DNA of 7,526 nucleotides from an uncultured Oscillospiraceae bacterium (lineage in GTDB: Bacteria > Bacillota > Clostridia > Oscillospirales > Oscillospiraceae). The position numbers and the translations under genes were made by a program. Position 1 is the stretch's first letter. Each line of letters begins with the position of its first letter. Under the pieces are notes generated by a model. The model did not search any database. It was given only the letters and a program-made list of their open reading frames with translations, and had not been told where the DNA came from. Positions 5,100-7,526 of the stretch are shown here, piece after piece. Location: positions 1 through 7,526 of the forward strand of contig CALWVX010000084.1 in the NCBI GenBank assembly GCA_944385065.1, written 5' to 3'.

Positions 5100-5151
5100 G
5101 AATAAATCGAGGGAGCTGACAAGGTACTCAAACTTAAAGGGGGAAATGCAA

Positions 5152-6351
5152 ATGGCCAAAGAGCTGATCCGCCTGTCTGACTGCACCATGTCCTTTGACG
5201 GCGAGGTCGTTCTGGACAAGATCAACCTGTATATAAGAGATAAGGAGTTCCTCACACTGTTGGGTCCCAGCGGGTGCGGGAAAACCACCACACTTCGGAT
5301 TATTGGTGGTTTTCAGACGCCCACCGCCGGCGACGTTTTTTTTGACGGTGTGAGGATTAATGCTGTCCCGCCCCACAAGCGGGCGGTGAACACGGTGTTC
5401 CAGAAGTACGCCCTGTTCCCCCATCTGAACGTGTTTGAAAACATCGCCTTCGGCCTGCGGATTCCCAAGACTGTGGAGGAGCGGAACGCGGACGGAAAGG
5501 TGACCGGCCGCCGGAAGGAGAAGCTGTCCGAGCAGGAGATCGAGGAGCGGGTCATGGAGATGCTCCGGGTGGTCAACCTGAAGGGCTTTGAGAAGCGGCG
5601 GGTGAATCAGCTCTCCGGCGGCCAGCAGCAGCGGGTGGCCATCGCCCGGGCGCTGGTGAACCGGCCCAAGGTGCTGCTGCTGGACGAGCCTCTGGGCGCC
5701 CTGGACCTGAAGCTGCGCAAGGACATGCAGAGCGAGCTCAAGCGGATCCAGCAGGCCATGGGCATCACCTTTATCTATGTGACCCACGACCAGGAGGAGG
5801 CCCTGGCCATGTCGGACACGGTGGTGGTCATGGATCAGGGAAAGATCCAGCAGATCGGCACCCCCGAGGACATTTACAACGAGCCCAAGAACGCCTTCGT
5901 GGCCGACTTTATCGGCGAGTCCAACATTCTGGACGGCATCATGCGCGCCGACGGGGTGGTGGAGATCTTCAACCGGCGGTTTGCCTGTCTGGACAAGGGC
6001 TTTGAAAAGGACGAGCCGGTGGACGTGGTCATCCGGCCCGAGGACGTGGACATTGTCCCCGAGGACCAGGGTCAGCTGAAGGGCACCGTCACGGCAGTCA
6101 CCTTCAAGGGGGTCCACTACGACACCATTGTGGACTTCTACGGCTTCAAGTGGCTGATCCAGACCACCGACTTCTGCCCGGTGGACAGCCGGATCGGCAT
6201 CAAGATCGACCCCGACGGCATCCATGTCATGAAGAAGAGCCAGTACTCCGGCCTGTTCGGCGACTACTCCTCCTACTCCGAGGAGTACGACGAGATCAGC
6301 GACGCGGACTATGTCCCCGAGGAGGAAGAGGGGGAGAGCCATGAGGAATAA
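5152..6351 (+). CDS. potA: Spermidine/putrescine ABC transporter ATP-binding protein
   Basis: PotA hydrolyses ATP at the inner face of the membrane to drive polyamine import through PotB/PotC. All ABC motifs are present: Walker A GPSGCGKTT (38-46), Q-loop Q84 in FQKYALFP, signature LSGGQQQ (154-160), Walker B VLLLDEP (174-180), D-loop GALD (182-185) and H-loop H212. A TOBE-like regulatory domain covers about 290-370. Two oddities: an inserted, charged stretch of roughly 20 residues (about 106-128, TVEERNADGKVTGRRKEK) between the Q-loop and signature, and a very acidic tail (377-399). The 399-residue length is slightly above the usual 350-380. The ATG at 5152 is chosen because AAAGGGGG (5136-5143) is eight bases upstream; the ATG at 5146 is too close. 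It overlaps potB by 11 bp. Other import substrates are possible, but with PotB/PotC-like partners polyamines are most likely. Confidence 0.93.
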   Translation: MAKELIRLSDCTMSFDGEVVLDKINLYIRDKEFLTLLGPSGCGKTTTLRIIGGFQTPTAGDVFFDGVRINAVPPHKRAVNTVFQKYALFPHLNVFENIAFGLRIPKTVEERNADGKVTGRRKEKLSEQEIEERVMEMLRVVNLKGFEKRRVNQLSGGQQQRVAIARALVNRPKVLLLDEPLGALDLKLRKDMQSELKRIQQAMGITFIYVTHDQEEALAMSDTVVVMDQGKIQQIGTPEDIYNEPKNAFVADFIGESNILDGIMRADGVVEIFNRRFACLDKGFEKDEPVDVVIRPEDVDIVPEDQGQLKGTVTAVTFKGVHYDTIVDFYGFKWLIQTTDFCPVDSRIGIKIDPDGIHVMKKSQYSGLFGDYSSYSEEYDEISDADYVPEEEEGESHEE

Positions 6352-7195
6352 GCGCTCCCTCTTCGCCCTGCCCTATGTGGGGTGGATGGCCCTGTTTGTC
6401 ATCGCCCCCATCATCATGGTGGTGGTCTACGCCTTCACCACCGCCTCCTTTGATCCCACCATGGCCAACTTCACCGGGATGGGAGCCTATCTGACCATCT
6501 TTCTCCGGTCCTTTCAGCTGGCCCTGGTGGCCACGGTGATCTGTCTGCTCATCGGCTATCCCCTGGCCTATGTGATGGCCAGGGAGGGCCCCGGCTTTCA
6601 GAAGATCGCCATGGTGCTGATCATGCTGCCCATGTGGGTCAACTTCCTGCTGCGCACCTACGCCTGGATGGCCATTCTGGAAAATAACGGAATCCTGAAC
6701 AACTTCTTCGAGAGCATCGGCCTGTTTGACCTGATCAATTCCCTCTTCGGCACGAACATTGATCACTTCCGCATGATCCGCACTCAGGGCGCCGTGGTGC
6801 TGGGCATGGTGTACAACTACCTGCCCTTCATGGTGCTGCCCATCTACTCGGTGATTATCAAGCTGGACCACTCCCTGCTGGAGGCCGCCCAGGACCTGGG
6901 GGCCAGCTCCGCCGGGGTGTTCCGCCGGGTGATTTTCCCCCTGTCCCTGCCCGGCATTCTCTCCGGGGTGACCATGGTGTTCGTCCCCTCCGTTTCCACC
7001 TTTGCCATCTCCCAGCTGCTGGGAGGAGGCACCCACATGCTGCTGGGCAACCTCATCGAGCTGCAGTTCCTGGGCGGGGCCTACAACCCCCACCTGGGCA
7101 GCGCCATCGCCCTGGTGATGATGGTCATCGTCATTGTCTGCATGTGGATCATGAATCGCTTCGGTGAGGGCGAGGAACAGGCGGTGGTCCTATGA
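6341..7195 (+). CDS. potB: Spermidine/putrescine ABC transporter permease
   Basis: PotB is one of two membrane subunits that form the polyamine channel. The 284-residue protein has about six hydrophobic segments (near 10-30, 55-80, 86-110, 140-170, 198-225 and 245-270). It carries the permease EAA motif on a cytoplasmic loop, EAAQDLGASSAGVFRRVIFP (181-200), which docks on PotA. The N-terminal LPYVGWMALFVIAPIIMVVVY and the segment MLPMWVNFLLRTYAWM are typical of PotB. The ATG at 6341 lies inside the end of potA and has a purine-rich GGGGGAG site about four bases upstream. It overlaps potC by ATGA. Length is normal for the family. Confidence 0.93.
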   Translation: MRNKRSLFALPYVGWMALFVIAPIIMVVVYAFTTASFDPTMANFTGMGAYLTIFLRSFQLALVATVICLLIGYPLAYVMAREGPGFQKIAMVLIMLPMWVNFLLRTYAWMAILENNGILNNFFESIGLFDLINSLFGTNIDHFRMIRTQGAVVLGMVYNYLPFMVLPIYSVIIKLDHSLLEAAQDLGASSAGVFRRVIFPLSLPGILSGVTMVFVPSVSTFAISQLLGGGTHMLLGNLIELQFLGGAYNPHLGSAIALVMMVIVIVCMWIMNRFGEGEEQAVVL

Positions 7196-7526
7196 AAAAA
7201 GAGCGCCGCATCGGAAGCCGCCTGTTCATGGGCCTGGTCTTCCTGTTTCTGTACGCCCCTATCCTGCTGATGATCGTCTTCTCCTTCAACGACGGCAACA
7301 GCAACGTGGTCTGGCACGGCTTCTCCCTGCGGTGGTATGAGGAGCTGTTCCGGGACCGGGCCATCATTCAGAGCGTGTACACCACCCTGCTGGTCTCCCT
7401 GGTGGCCACCGTGGTTGCCACCGTGGCGGGTACCTTCGCCGCCGTGGGCTTCTACTCCATGCGCCGGCGCACCCGCTCGGTGCTGATGAACGTGAACAAC
7501 ATCCCCATGATGAACGCCGACATCGT
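7192..7526 (+). CDS. potC: Spermidine/putrescine ABC transporter permease, partial at right edge
   Basis: The first 111 codons of the second permease subunit are present, and the gene runs off the right edge. A basic start (MKKERRIGSR) leads into a first membrane segment, LFMGLVFLFLYAPILLMIVF (11-30), and the family hallmark SFNDGNS, then FSLRWYEELF and a second segment (about 63-88). The window ends in NVNNIPMMNADI, a conserved PotC stretch before the third segment. Its ATG overlaps the potB stop by four bases (ATGA), the standard coupled layout of potABC. The EAA loop and the binding protein PotD, which usually follows, are outside the window. Confidence 0.92.
   Translation, partial: MKKERRIGSRLFMGLVFLFLYAPILLMIVFSFNDGNSNVVWHGFSLRWYEELFRDRAIIQSVYTTLLVSLVATVVATVAGTFAAVGFYSMRRRTRSVLMNVNNIPMMNADI

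Noticed and set aside
5050..5151. A 34-codon N-terminal extension of PotA beginning at a GTG
   Set aside because: It would start right at the expected transcription start, has no ribosome site, and reads Pro/Arg-rich leader sequence that forms a hairpin. The ATG at 5152 has an ideal ribosome site.
5134..6342. A 402-codon minus-strand frame opposite potA
   Set aside because: It is an antisense shadow of a fully motif-supported ABC ATPase, with biased Leu/Val/His composition.

Overview
The window looks like chromosomal DNA of a GC-rich gut Clostridia species, most likely an Oscillospiraceae relative of Flavonifractor or Lawsonibacter. This placement rests on gene content and on the GC-rich codon use of the right-hand genes; no marker gene is present. 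It has two parts that meet in an AT-rich stretch around 2500-2600.

The left part (1 to about 2590, genes on the minus strand) is one end of an integrative conjugative element (ICE) of the Tn1549/CD1115 type. Reading on the minus strand from the junction, it carries: a putative Rho-independent hairpin; a replication initiator with a DUF6017-type C-terminus, fused in frame to a short four-cysteine module; a DUF5348 protein; a second hairpin of the same GCGGCGT/ACGCCGC type; a PcfB-family (DUF3801) protein; and the N-terminus of a VirD4-like coupling protein (T4CP). The T4CP reading frame stops after about 101 codons, just after the point where the family continues, and unfamiliar sequence with its own ribosome site and ATG follows to the window edge. 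This suggests an insertion or rearrangement. Inside the initiator gene lies a tract of seven 15-bp repeats beside an AT-rich segment, a good candidate for an intragenic, iteron-type origin.

The junction (about 2411-2600) has no gene. It holds a perfect tandem pair of GTAGTAAATTG, which resembles the DR2 arm sites bound by Tn916-family integrases, then an AT-rich segment of the kind this family inserts into. A strong plus-strand promoter starts there, with an inverted repeat over its -35 box.

The right part (about 2600 to 7526, plus strand) is GC-rich host DNA. First comes a three-gene cassette: a polytopic membrane protein with a DUF2975-like C-terminus, a small YozG-like Xre regulator, and a signal-anchored extracytoplasmic protein of unknown function. 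The last two overlap by 20 bp. A hairpin then separates this cassette from a spermidine/putrescine ABC importer operon: potA (ATPase), potB and the start of potC (permeases). The pot genes overlap one another and are read from a near-consensus promoter with a structured leader. The substrate-binding protein PotD would be expected beyond the right edge.

I see no clear new defence or RNA-guided system. The points most worth a second look are the presumed intragenic origin, the ICE end with DR2-like repeats, the interrupted coupling-protein gene, and the uncharacterised DUF2975-like/Xre/secreted-protein cassette.
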